Assembly (NCBI RefSeq): GCF_001553405.1
Contig: NZ_KQ960952.1
Span: forward strand, 35,141-99,140
Length of the DNA: 64,000 nt
Reading direction: 5' to 3'
Source: Megasphaera hutchinsoni
GTDB lineage: Bacteria > Bacillota > Negativicutes > Veillonellales > Megasphaeraceae
Within the stretch, counting starts at the first letter, position 1. Every line of letters begins with the position of its first letter. Shown here piece after piece: positions 25,570 to 34,281 of this stretch. The position numbers were made by a program, and so were the translations under genes. The notes beneath the pieces are model-generated. The model made no database searches and had not been told where the DNA came from. It saw only the letters and a list, made by a program, of their open reading frames with translations.

Positions 25570-25599
25570 TCCCCATTATAGGTAAAGGATGTGCAAGGT

Positions 25600-26286
25600 A
25601 TGATAGTAACGGGACGATTATTCGTAACGGCGAAATTGATTCCTCATGGAAAAACGTTTGCTGATATTGGCACGGATCATGCGTATATTCCCATTTATAT
25701 GTGTCAAAAACAATATACGCCGCGTGCTATTGCTGCGGATATCCGATTAGGACCGTTACAAGCGGCTCAAGCACATATTCGAGAATTTCAGTTAGAGGAA
25801 CGCATTACTTGCCGTTTAGGGGATGGGCTTACGTGCATTCAGCAAGGTGAAGTAGAAGGTGCCGTGATAGCTGGTATGGGCGGTTATTTAATACGGGATA
25901 TATTAGCTAAATCGATTTCTTTATGGCAGACATTTTCTTTTATGGTATTACAGCCTATGCGAGATGCGATAGCTGTGCGGCGTTTTATTAGTGAACATGA
26001 TTGGCATATTGAAGATGAAATACTAGTGCAAGATGGTCATTTATATGATGTTATGCGAGTCTGTCCAGGAAAAGGGAAAAAATTATCGTATGGGGAAATG
26101 GAAGTAGGTCCGATAAATTGGCAACGGCAAGATAAATTGGTAGAACGTAAATTATATTTACTTATTTCGCAAAAAAAACGTATTTTGCATGGCTTTCAAC
26201 GAAGCCGACAAAATATGGAAGAGCAAATTCGTAAATTACAATGGGAAGTAGAACAATTGGAGGCAATGAAATGGCAACTACCGTAG
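25600..26286 (+). CDS. trmK: tRNA (adenine(22)-N1)-methyltransferase TrmK
   Basis: 229 residues. Methylates N1 of A22 in tRNA. The SAM-binding motif is FADIGTDHAYIPIYM, followed by the conserved GDGL and VIAGMGGYLIRDIL blocks and QPMRDA. The start is ATG 25600 because AAAGGA (25584-25589) is spaced correctly for it and too close to the in-frame GTG at 25591. It overlaps the next gene by 16 bases, the standard trmK-nif3 (yqfN-yqfO) pair of Firmicutes. Confidence 0.93.
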   Translation: MIVTGRLFVTAKLIPHGKTFADIGTDHAYIPIYMCQKQYTPRAIAADIRLGPLQAAQAHIREFQLEERITCRLGDGLTCIQQGEVEGAVIAGMGGYLIRDILAKSISLWQTFSFMVLQPMRDAIAVRRFISEHDWHIEDEILVQDGHLYDVMRVCPGKGKKLSYGEMEVGPINWQRQDKLVERKLYLLISQKKRILHGFQRSRQNMEEQIRKLQWEVEQLEAMKWQLP

Positions 26287-27389
26287 GGGATATCGTTACA
26301 TATTTACAAGGGATAGCACCTCTTTATTTAAAGGAGGAGTGGGATAACCCAGGCTTATTGCTAGGGAATCAGGGAGATCCCGTTTCTTCGGTTTTGGTTA
26401 CGTTAGATGTGATGGAAGGTACGGTTGACTATGCGATTGCAGAAGGAATATCGTTTATTTTTAGCCACCATCCACTTATTATGAAGGGAATAAAGGCTAT
26501 TCGCACCGATTCGTATGATGGTCGGATGTATCAAAAATTACTTTCTCATCATATTGCGGTGTATGCGGCACATACGAATTTAGATAGTGCTACGGGTGGA
26601 GTTAACGATGTCCTTGCCGAGCATTTGCAATTACAGCATGTGCGTCCATTTATTCCAGGTGTGTCGGAATCGTTATATAAGATTGCCATATACGTGCCAA
26701 AGGGATATGGTGATGCTATTCGTGAAGTCTTAGGCAAGCATGATGCGGGACATCTTGGTGCATATAGTTATTGCTCATTTAGTGTAGCCGGGCAGGGGCG
26801 ATTTAAACCGTTAGCAGGGACTCATCCTTTTATTGGCAAACGGGATGTTTTGGAAACAGTCGAAGAAGAGCGGATAGAAACTATTGTTGAAGGTTCGCGT
26901 TTAGGCGAAGTTATTACAGCGATGCTTGCTGTACATCCTTATGAAGAACCGGCTTATGACATTTATCCATTATATCAGCAACGTACTGCATTGGGATTGG
27001 GGCGTTTAGGTGAGTTGGCAACTCCTTTATCTTCTATGGCGGCGGTACAATGGGTTAAAGAGGCATTACATTTAACGCATGTGTCCTATGCTGGACCGAT
27101 GGATCGACAGATTCAGACAATCGCTGTTTTAGGCGGTAGTGGTGCAGAATTTATTGCTACGGCTAAAGCCGCTGGGGCAACCTTATACGTCACAGGTGAT
27201 ATGAAATATCATGCCGCACAAGAAGCAATCAAACAGGGGATATTAGTGGTGGATGCTGGCCATTTTGGTACGGAATTTCCTGTTATCGATAGGATGAAAC
27301 AGAATATAGAAGCTGAAAACGAAAAGCAAGGTTGGCATATTCAGTGTGTTGTTGATCCGACGGCAATGGATATGATACAAAGGCTATAA
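26271..27389 (+). CDS. Nif3-like dinuclear metal centre hexameric protein (YqfO type)
   Basis: 372 residues from ATG 26271 (GGAGG eight bases upstream, inside trmK). Metal ligands of the Nif3 fold are visible: FSHHPLI, the HTNLDSATGG block and the C-terminal GHFGTE. The length includes the PII/CutA-like middle insertion (about residues 135-235) seen in the Gram-positive YqfO subgroup. It is often annotated as a GTP cyclohydrolase 1 type 2 homologue, but that activity is not established for most members. Coupled to trmK. Confidence 0.92.
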   Translation: MATTVGDIVTYLQGIAPLYLKEEWDNPGLLLGNQGDPVSSVLVTLDVMEGTVDYAIAEGISFIFSHHPLIMKGIKAIRTDSYDGRMYQKLLSHHIAVYAAHTNLDSATGGVNDVLAEHLQLQHVRPFIPGVSESLYKIAIYVPKGYGDAIREVLGKHDAGHLGAYSYCSFSVAGQGRFKPLAGTHPFIGKRDVLETVEEERIETIVEGSRLGEVITAMLAVHPYEEPAYDIYPLYQQRTALGLGRLGELATPLSSMAAVQWVKEALHLTHVSYAGPMDRQIQTIAVLGGSGAEFIATAKAAGATLYVTGDMKYHAAQEAIKQGILVVDAGHFGTEFPVIDRMKQNIEAENEKQGWHIQCVVDPTAMDMIQRL

Positions 27390-27401
27390 GGAGGTAATGC
27401 T

Positions 27402-28064
27402 ATGATGAAGCATGATGACCATGTTCATCAAATCCGAACAGAGCCCATATATGCTATTTTAGGTGAAACTTTTTCTAGAGGGCGTACGAATCGACAAGTA
27501 GCAAAAGCGTTATTAGGTGCAGGTGTACGTATTATTCAATATCGAGAAAAGGAAAAAAGTTGGCAAGAAAAATATGAAGAAGCTCGCGATATTTGTCAGT
27601 GGTGTAATGAATATGGGGCGACATTTATTATGAATGATTCTATTGATTTAGCCATAGCTTGTGAAGCACCGGTAATTCACGTTGGGCAAGATGATGCTCC
27701 GGTTGCGTGGGTGCGACGTTTGGCACAGAGAGATATTGTGGTAGGTGTATCAACGCATACGATAGCAGAAATGAAAAAGGCTGTTCGTGATGGTGCTGAT
27801 TATGTAGGATTAGGACCGATGTATCAGACAACATCAAAAATGGATGTGCATGATATTGTTGCAGATGTAGATAAAGCCTATGCGTTGACGTTGCCTATTC
27901 CTGTGGTGACAATTGGTGGGATTGATCTTATACATATACGGCAATTATATACGGAAGGATTTCGTTCCTTTGCCATGATTAGTGCCTTGGTAGGTGCTAC
28001 GGATATAGTAGAACAGATAGGTGCTTTTCGTCAGGTATTGCAAGAAAAAATTGACGAATGCTAG
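27402..28064 (+). CDS. thiE: Thiamine phosphate synthase-like protein
   Basis: 220 residues, TIM-barrel. ThiE motifs are present in order: IIQYREKEKSWQEKYEEA, FIMNDSIDLA, HVGQDDAP, VGVSTHTIAE, ADYVGLGPMYQTTSK and PVVTIGGID. It would join HMP pyrophosphate and thiazole phosphate to thiamine phosphate. No other thi gene is adjacent, so a TenI-like or salvage role cannot be excluded. AAGGAGG precedes the ATG. The rnpB promoter overlaps the last codons of this gene. Confidence 0.85.
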   Translation: MMKHDDHVHQIRTEPIYAILGETFSRGRTNRQVAKALLGAGVRIIQYREKEKSWQEKYEEARDICQWCNEYGATFIMNDSIDLAIACEAPVIHVGQDDAPVAWVRRLAQRDIVVGVSTHTIAEMKKAVRDGADYVGLGPMYQTTSKMDVHDIVADVDKAYALTLPIPVVTIGGIDLIHIRQLYTEGFRSFAMISALVGATDIVEQIGAFRQVLQEKIDEC

Positions 28065-28079
28065 CAAGTAAGATACAAT
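28051..28079 (+). promoter_or_regulatory. rnpB promoter
   Basis: TTGACG (28051-28056) and TACAAT (28074-28079) are separated by 17 bases. The expected start, about 28086, agrees with the 5' end of the RNase P RNA deduced from its terminal pairing. The -35 lies inside the thiE-like gene. Confidence 0.8.
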
Positions 28080-28085
28080 AAACAA

Positions 28086-28430
28086 ATGAGTATGAAAGAC
28101 AATCGCTGGTGGAATACATCAGAGGAAAGTCCGAGCTCCATAGGGCAGGATGCCGGATAACGCCCGGCGAAGGTGACTTTAGGGATAGTGCCACAGAAAT
28201 GTGTACCGCCACGTATGTGGTAAGGGTGGAACGGTGCGGTAAGAGCGCACCAGCGGTATGGTAACATATCGGCTAGGTAAACCCCATCTGGAGCAAGACC
28301 GAATAGGGAAGAGATGAAGCGGCCCGCTGATCTTCCGGGTTGTGTCGCTGGATCATGTCAGTAATGGCATGACTAGATAGATGATTGTCGCTGCAGTAGC
28401 AGAACAAAACTCGGCTTATTGATTACTCAT
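28086..28430 (+). ncRNA. rnpB: RNase P RNA
   Basis: The catalytic RNA that trims the 5' leader of pre-tRNA. The universally conserved blocks are present in order: GAGGAAAGTCCGAGCTCC (CR I), GGATAACGCCCGGC, AGTGCCACAGAAA...ACCGCC, GGTAAGAGCGCACC, GGTAAACCCC, GGAGCAAGACC and the 3' CR V region AGATAGATGATTGTC...ACAAAACTCGGCTTA. The ends ATGAGTA and TACTCAT pair to form P1. A promoter and a terminator flank it exactly. Confidence 0.97.
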
Positions 28431-28431
28431 A

Positions 28432-28465
28432 CAAAAAAACCTCTCACATGAGAGGTTTTTTTTTG
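28432..28465. terminator. Terminator shared by rnpB and the converging receptor gene
   Basis: AAAAAAACCTCTCA and TGAGAGGTTTTTTTT form a 14-bp stem with a 2-base CA spacer at the apex. The A run on one side and T run on the other make it work in both directions, ending rnpB (plus) and the giant receptor gene (minus, stop at 28478). Confidence 0.9.
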
Positions 28466-28477
28466 TATATCTGATAT

Positions 28478-31400
28478 TTAAAATTTATACGTAAGTTGCA
28501 GGCGGGTGTAATTGCCGAGTTTGAATTGTTCCGGCCCGTATAACGTATCCCGCTTGCCCGTACTTTGGGCATCAAAGGTATAGTATGCTTCCAAGAGCAT
28601 ATTCTTTCTCGGCACATAGGCACCGCCGAGCGTGAAGCTCTTGACGCCGTCCAAATAGCGATCCGGCAAGCCTTCCGTACCGTTGCCGCCGAAGAAGGCG
28701 CCGTGTTCAAAATACTTGTAGTCGCCGAAGGCGCTCCAGGAGCCCGGCAGACGGTAATCGTGGCGACCGAAGTCAAAACGAATATCGAAGAATTTGGGAT
28801 TCTTGCCCAAGGTTCGACCATTCATGAGGAACCGAGACGTATAGATGGAGCTGTTGGGATCGGAAATACTCGGATCGATATATTGTTCACTCTTGGTGTT
28901 GCCGTTGAGATAACGTCCCAACTCGGAGCGGTTTATTCCGAAATCAAAGGAAATAGAGGAGAGGGAGTTTAATTGATACTTTGCACCGATGGCAAACACA
29001 TTGACCGCTTTGCGGAATACATGGGTATCGTTGCGATTATCGACAATTTTATGGCCCATTTTGTCATAGCCTTTGAGATCATAGTCGGCAATCTTGTATT
29101 GCTGTTCCTGATTGCCTACGGAGCGGAAGAACCACCCCGTAAGGCCGAGACGATTCGTCGCTTTACGACGATATTGGAAGAATATAGCCCGCTTAATCGG
29201 ATCAATCGTATCGCGGCGCAGTAGATTTCCCTTGGTCAATATAGGGCGACCTACTTCTTTTTCAAAGGCTTCACGGGGCAGCGGACTATTTCCGTCACCT
29301 TCGGTAAGGGCAGCCTGAATGCCTTTAAAGTAATTGGCAATTACAGAAGAATGTTCACCGTCAAAAAGACTATTATAGGAGGCTGTTTTTGTGAAATTTT
29401 CTTCGTATAATTTATCGACATAATGCATGTCATCGAGATCTTTTTCGGTCAACTTATTTATTTTTGCGATAGTCTGATTATTGGACTTGGCCTTACTTTT
29501 AGCGAATTCCTCTATCTTATTGTTATAGTAAGCAAGGAGCTGTTTTTTGTTTGTTTGATACCATTCTTGTAAGTAGGCTTTTCCGTCTGTGAGCATGCGT
29601 GTGTCATCTAAAGATACTTCATACTTCTTTCTCATGGCAATATCTTTGGCATCTGTGTTATTCGGCTTAGCATAGCCCGGAACGGTAAAGGTTTCCGTAT
29701 CTTCATAGTCTTGGCCGTCATCCTCATCATGGGTCGTATGGGTATACGATGCCGTTACTTCAGGGGTTTCTATAAAATATTTTTTAGTATGCAATTCTTT
29801 GCTGTACGTTCTTTTTGCCAAGGATTGTAAGCGTTGTACTACTTCGAGTCGGGTTGATAAATCATGCGGATATAATTCTTTTTCAGTCTGCTCTATTTTT
29901 GTCTTCAGTTCTTCTGCTTTGGCTAACTCTTTATTCATTTTTGCATCGTAGTCTATACATTCCGGATCCTTGCCAGCGTTGTTTAAACCTATTTTATCGG
30001 CACGTTCACTGTATTTTTTATACCACTCATTGGCTGAGTCCTCGGCCTGTTGTTTTTCGGCTTTTAATTGGTTTAAGGAAGAAGCTTCCGCATCTCGTAT
30101 GTTGGCAAGTTGCCGATAGTAATTGAGTTTGTTCCCATAGGTTTCTTTAGACTCTGTAAGTTTAAGCTGTCCGCCCTCATAGTATACACCCATTAATTCG
30201 TTAACTGTCGGTGTACGGTAAAATACATCGTATTCGGCATGCGTATAGGCGGAGTCCGTGACTCCCGTACTGTGGGAAAAGTCGCCGAACCCGACACGGA
30301 ATTGCGAATTTTTGTCGGTGTATAGTAGGCGGGCACCGTCGAAAGATTGATTAAACCAATACCCGGTGATGCCCATTTTTTCGTTCAGCCGTCCGAGGGA
30401 TACATCCCAAGCAGCCGTATGTTTGGTAATATCGGCTTTTTCAATCCGTACTTTGTTGATACTGCGGTTATCAATGGCGGTTTGGGCAGTATCCGGTTCT
30501 TTTAAGGCGGCAGCACTGCCGACAAGCGTTAAGTGGGTATGGTTATCTAATATTGCGTTGAGACCTAAGCGTATCCGCTGAGAGAAACCGTGGTCTTCTT
30601 TATTTTGCAGGGCTTTTACGGCACCTTCGTCAATGGAACTGGATTCGGTAACTCGTACGGCAGGACGGTTTTCCCCGAGGTGGCTGTCCATACGGGCACG
30701 ATAGTCGCCGAAGATGCGGATGGTAGTCGTTTGACTGTCATCAAAAGGACGATCTAAAAATCCGGTGAGAATTAAGGGAGAAATCTTTCCTTTTAATTCT
30801 TTCGGGATAAAATCTTCCAATTTTTGCTTCGCACTTAAGCCCAGTTTGAAGTTGGCACCGAAACGGAAGGTGCGAGCAGAAAAGGCACGGTCATCGTCAC
30901 GATGGTTAAAGATGTTGTCAATACCGAAGTAGGCGAGGGAGTCTTTATTTATTTTCTTTTGGATCATGATGTTCCACATGCCATAGGTTTTCCGTTGATA
31001 CATGTCTACGGTTTTTTTGTCCAGAATGTCATAATGTAATTTAGCTTTATCAAAAAGAGAATCACCTGTTTGTTTGGGATTTTTTATGCGTTCCGTCGTT
31101 AGCGTATTTTTATTGCCCGCCACGGAATTGCTGTCGAGCATGTTAATATAGTATTCTCCCCAGATACTGCCGCTCCAACCGGTTTTTTTATTTTCATAAT
31201 CCAAGCCTATATTGATTTTATGTTTGGGTTTATCTAATAATTGACGAGGCATGGTAGGATCGCTGGTGTTAATGGCATGAAGCCAGGTATAGCCGATACG
31301 ACCTTTGAGGGAAGTGTTAAATTGATGTTTGATTTCCAGTTCGGCACCGGTAATTTCGGCACGACCGATGTTTTTGAAACTGTAAATACGATCGGGTGCA

Positions 31401-33967
31401 TGGAAATATTTGAAAATACCGAGAATGGTCGATTCATCCGCTTCGGGATTAAAATCGATTAATTTGCCCGTATTATAGAGGGTTAAATAATTATCAATCT
31501 TGTTGTGGAACAGGGTCAGTTTCGTGTAGGTTTTCGCATTTTCTCCTTCAATGGAAACATCCACATTAAAGCCTTTTTCCGGTTTTAAGTCGGGATTTCC
31601 CTGCCAATACCAACCGAGACGAGCCGTACCGCTGCCGTCGGGATTGGCTTTTAACACATGCGGCCCGAACATTTCCCAACAATAGTATAATTCGCCCAAC
31701 CCGGGAGCCGTGTAGGAGGTGCCGACATTGGCTTTAAAGCGACGATGCACATTACCGCCGAGAGTATGCGTCACGCCCATATTAAAGGATACATTATTGC
31801 CGAAAAGGTTCGTGTGATCCAGACGGATAATGGGGTATAACATGGTATTTTCATTGAGTTGCCACGTATCTTGCAGGAAGACGTGCGCTTTATTGAGTGC
31901 CGCTTTGCCGACGAGTTGTTTATTTTGATTTTGATTATATTCTTCCCGGAAAATTTTACCGTTGGCTTTCATGAATGCCGAAGGGAAGTTCCACGTTGTG
32001 CCGTAGTACAAGAGGGCGTAATAATCTTTCAGATCATTTGTGCCGTAATTATCGGTGAGATCTTTAGCATTCCCGTAGGTTGTCCCATAATCTTTCATAG
32101 TGGGTTTATAATTTTCAGGAAACGCATTATGTTTTTTGACATAATTGAGGATATATGTTTCGTATTTTTTTTCGTTGCCGCCGAATTCCGTGTCTATAAT
32201 ATATTTATTATAGGCTTGGCGTGCTGTTTCCAGATTGTTTAACGTTTCATTAAAGGCTTTGTACCGATAGTAGGCGTCGGGATTACGGGAAAATAAAGAA
32301 CGCCGTTCTTTATCCGTATTTGTACCGTCACCGCCGGTGAGTGTCAGATGAGAAGAGGAGCCTTTACCGGCAAAAGAGGGATCTAAGTATTGTTTCCATT
32401 CTTCATAGGTAAACTGGGGTAAAAACTTACGTTCCGTATCATAGCCCCAGGGTTTGCTTTTATCGACAAAGGAATAGGCTTTATAGCGATCGGGATTTTT
32501 GGCGAGCATTTTTTTTGTTTCCGCTGCATTGCCGATGGGATCCCCCCAATTGTCCGCCACTCCCATATTCCGCTCCTCTTTGTCGGTCATTTCGGGTTTA
32601 TACTTTTCATCATAAGGGGGGTGTTCTTCCCCGTGATATCCATAATATTCGGATTCTTTATCCCAGATGAGAGAACCGTTTTTATCGATTTTTAAATTAT
32701 GCTTATGTATTTTAGAAGACGCTTCGCCATGATGTACATACAAACTTTTATCGTAGTCATATGGGTTGATCGAACGAAGGTAGGTTTCAGGCGCCATTTT
32801 CACACGACTTCCTTCGCCGTCTTCATGGGCATAGCCGAAGCCGTAGGACAGAAGATGCTTGTCGTTGACTTGGCGATTCATGGTAAATTCGCCCTTCCAT
32901 TCACCGTGATTGACTTCATCGACAGCATCCAAGGTGTTTTTTCCTTCGTAGGTGCTTTTGCCGTAATCACTAGTTAAAGTAATATCGGCTTCTTTGGTGC
33001 GGGTATAGTTGAATTCTGCTTTCCAATCACTTTTATCATTTTTTCCGGAATAAGCAATATTACCGGTATTTCGTTTTAGATCCCGTTTATAATGTACTTG
33101 TGGTTCTAAGTAGGAAGTGGTTCTTTTGACGAAACGTTCGAGCGATTCTTGATAATGATCAACCCGTGTATCTAACTTATGATTAGCATCTATGTCATAA
33201 TGGGTAGATAAGCCGATGTTGGCATTTGTACCATAAAAACGAAGGGAGTTTTTTTCATAGGCATTGGCGGCCGCTTCTTCTTGGGTGGCCAATACTTCCC
33301 GCCGCATACGATTTGAATAAATTGGTGCTAAATCACGTTTATTACCATATATGGCAAAACGGAAATTTCCAATTTTGCCTGAATCGGCACGTAAGTATAA
33401 ATTACTATGGGGGGTTCTTTGTGCGGATTCACGGTCACGACGACCTTCAACGTTGAATTTTATACCAGCTTTTTTATTGGGTTTTGAAGTGATAACGTTG
33501 ATGACACCGCCCATGGCACCGGAACCATATTTGGCACTAGCGGCACCTTGGATAATTTCAATGTGATCGACATTTTCCGTACCGATACGTTGTAATTCAT
33601 CACCGGCACCGCTGTATTTGCCAAGGCCACCAAGGGCTTCTTGACCGTCTACTAAGATGAGCGTATGACGAGGTTCAGCACCACGAATGGAGACGCCTAC
33701 ATTACCCATGCCGTCGACCGTACGGGTTACGCCGGTTTCCTGGAAGACGATATCTTCCGCTGATTTTGCTTGCTTTTTGGTAATTTCTTGTTTTGTAATA
33801 ATTGTTTTTTGTTGTGATTCTACTTTTGCCTCTTCTTCTGCTACGGTGGCTTTTACGAAGACATCTTTTGTGGATACGTTTGCTCCGTAACTAGGTAAGG
33901 GCATCGACATCCAAGCGACTATTGCACAGGATAGTAAGGCTGCATGACGATGAGTGATATAATTCAT
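28478..33967 (-). CDS. Giant outer-membrane protein: TonB-dependent receptor joined to a second porin-like barrel
   Basis: 1829 residues, about two to three times a normal receptor. Residues 1-29 are a signal peptide (SMPLPSYGA). A TonB-box-like DVFVKATV lies near 36, and a plug domain follows at about 50-165 (VSIRGAEPRHTLILVDGQ, KYGSGAMGGVINVIT). A beta-barrel then runs to about 1045, ending in the strand FRFGANFKLG. It contains an insertion of about 300 residues (about 390-690) rich in Tyr, Lys and Asp. After a linker (1046-1070) the chain enters a second barrel-like half, starting TIRIFGDYRARM and then SQRIRLGLNAILD, the style of OmpM-like porins of Negativicutes. This half carries an insertion (about 1280-1570) with coiled-coil character, and ends with the aromatic strand YTRLQLTYKF. 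Codons are GC-richer than the neighbours. The ligand is unknown. The second half being a separate barrel is inferred from strand pattern. Confidence 0.85.
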   Translation of the reverse strand: MNYITHRHAALLSCAIVAWMSMPLPSYGANVSTKDVFVKATVAEEEAKVESQQKTIITKQEITKKQAKSAEDIVFQETGVTRTVDGMGNVGVSIRGAEPRHTLILVDGQEALGGLGKYSGAGDELQRIGTENVDHIEIIQGAASAKYGSGAMGGVINVITSKPNKKAGIKFNVEGRRDRESAQRTPHSNLYLRADSGKIGNFRFAIYGNKRDLAPIYSNRMRREVLATQEEAAANAYEKNSLRFYGTNANIGLSTHYDIDANHKLDTRVDHYQESLERFVKRTTSYLEPQVHYKRDLKRNTGNIAYSGKNDKSDWKAEFNYTRTKEADITLTSDYGKSTYEGKNTLDAVDEVNHGEWKGEFTMNRQVNDKHLLSYGFGYAHEDGEGSRVKMAPETYLRSINPYDYDKSLYVHHGEASSKIHKHNLKIDKNGSLIWDKESEYYGYHGEEHPPYDEKYKPEMTDKEERNMGVADNWGDPIGNAAETKKMLAKNPDRYKAYSFVDKSKPWGYDTERKFLPQFTYEEWKQYLDPSFAGKGSSSHLTLTGGDGTNTDKERRSLFSRNPDAYYRYKAFNETLNNLETARQAYNKYIIDTEFGGNEKKYETYILNYVKKHNAFPENYKPTMKDYGTTYGNAKDLTDNYGTNDLKDYYALLYYGTTWNFPSAFMKANGKIFREEYNQNQNKQLVGKAALNKAHVFLQDTWQLNENTMLYPIIRLDHTNLFGNNVSFNMGVTHTLGGNVHRRFKANVGTSYTAPGLGELYYCWEMFGPHVLKANPDGSGTARLGWYWQGNPDLKPEKGFNVDVSIEGENAKTYTKLTLFHNKIDNYLTLYNTGKLIDFNPEADESTILGIFKYFHAPDRIYSFKNIGRAEITGAELEIKHQFNTSLKGRIGYTWLHAINTSDPTMPRQLLDKPKHKINIGLDYENKKTGWSGSIWGEYYINMLDSNSVAGNKNTLTTERIKNPKQTGDSLFDKAKLHYDILDKKTVDMYQRKTYGMWNIMIQKKINKDSLAYFGIDNIFNHRDDDRAFSARTFRFGANFKLGLSAKQKLEDFIPKELKGKISPLILTGFLDRPFDDSQTTTIRIFGDYRARMDSHLGENRPAVRVTESSSIDEGAVKALQNKEDHGFSQRIRLGLNAILDNHTHLTLVGSAAALKEPDTAQTAIDNRSINKVRIEKADITKHTAAWDVSLGRLNEKMGITGYWFNQSFDGARLLYTDKNSQFRVGFGDFSHSTGVTDSAYTHAEYDVFYRTPTVNELMGVYYEGGQLKLTESKETYGNKLNYYRQLANIRDAEASSLNQLKAEKQQAEDSANEWYKKYSERADKIGLNNAGKDPECIDYDAKMNKELAKAEELKTKIEQTEKELYPHDLSTRLEVVQRLQSLAKRTYSKELHTKKYFIETPEVTASYTHTTHDEDDGQDYEDTETFTVPGYAKPNNTDAKDIAMRKKYEVSLDDTRMLTDGKAYLQEWYQTNKKQLLAYYNNKIEEFAKSKAKSNNQTIAKINKLTEKDLDDMHYVDKLYEENFTKTASYNSLFDGEHSSVIANYFKGIQAALTEGDGNSPLPREAFEKEVGRPILTKGNLLRRDTIDPIKRAIFFQYRRKATNRLGLTGWFFRSVGNQEQQYKIADYDLKGYDKMGHKIVDNRNDTHVFRKAVNVFAIGAKYQLNSLSSISFDFGINRSELGRYLNGNTKSEQYIDPSISDPNSSIYTSRFLMNGRTLGKNPKFFDIRFDFGRHDYRLPGSWSAFGDYKYFEHGAFFGGNGTEGLPDRYLDGVKSFTLGGAYVPRKNMLLEAYYTFDAQSTGKRDTLYGPEQFKLGNYTRLQLTYKF

Positions 33968-34281
33968 AGACCATCTCTCCTTTTGTGATTGATTTTCCTT
34001 ATCAGGATAACAGAAAACATGTTATAAATCTACTCCAAACGGTAAAAAAACAATCCAAATGGACATTTTTTTTTCCTTTTTGTGCGGGATGATAGGAGAA
34101 AATATCGCCTTATATAAGTGTTTTTTGTATATAATTATCTGTATCATAATAGAGATAGACATAAGTAGAAAAATATATTTTATGGTATTAAAGATAAGCT
34201 TATTTATTACAGTTTGGTTATATCCATTTTCCCCTATGACAAAGCATAGTATAATAAAGAATACACGAAGGAGGAAAAAAT
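33968..34281. other. Divergent intergenic region between the giant receptor and the TonB/B12 block
   Basis: 314 AT-rich bases. On the minus side, AAAGGAGAG precedes the receptor ATG, and an exact palindrome TTATCAGGATAA-like element (TTATC-AG-GATAA) lies at 33999-34010, a possible operator. On the plus side, a TATAAT at 34250-34255 lies just before the ThiF-like gene with no good -35. No B12 riboswitch box or other leader RNA is visible. Confidence 0.5.

Noticed and set aside
28565-33890. Many open frames on the plus strand opposite the giant receptor gene, up to 135 codons
   Set aside because: They are by-products of the biased codons of the 1829-codon gene; none has a ribosome-binding site or recognisable domain.
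33968-34281. Possible cobalamin riboswitch before the TonB/cbi block
   Set aside because: No B12-box-like sequence (GCCACTG type) or long structured leader is visible on either strand.
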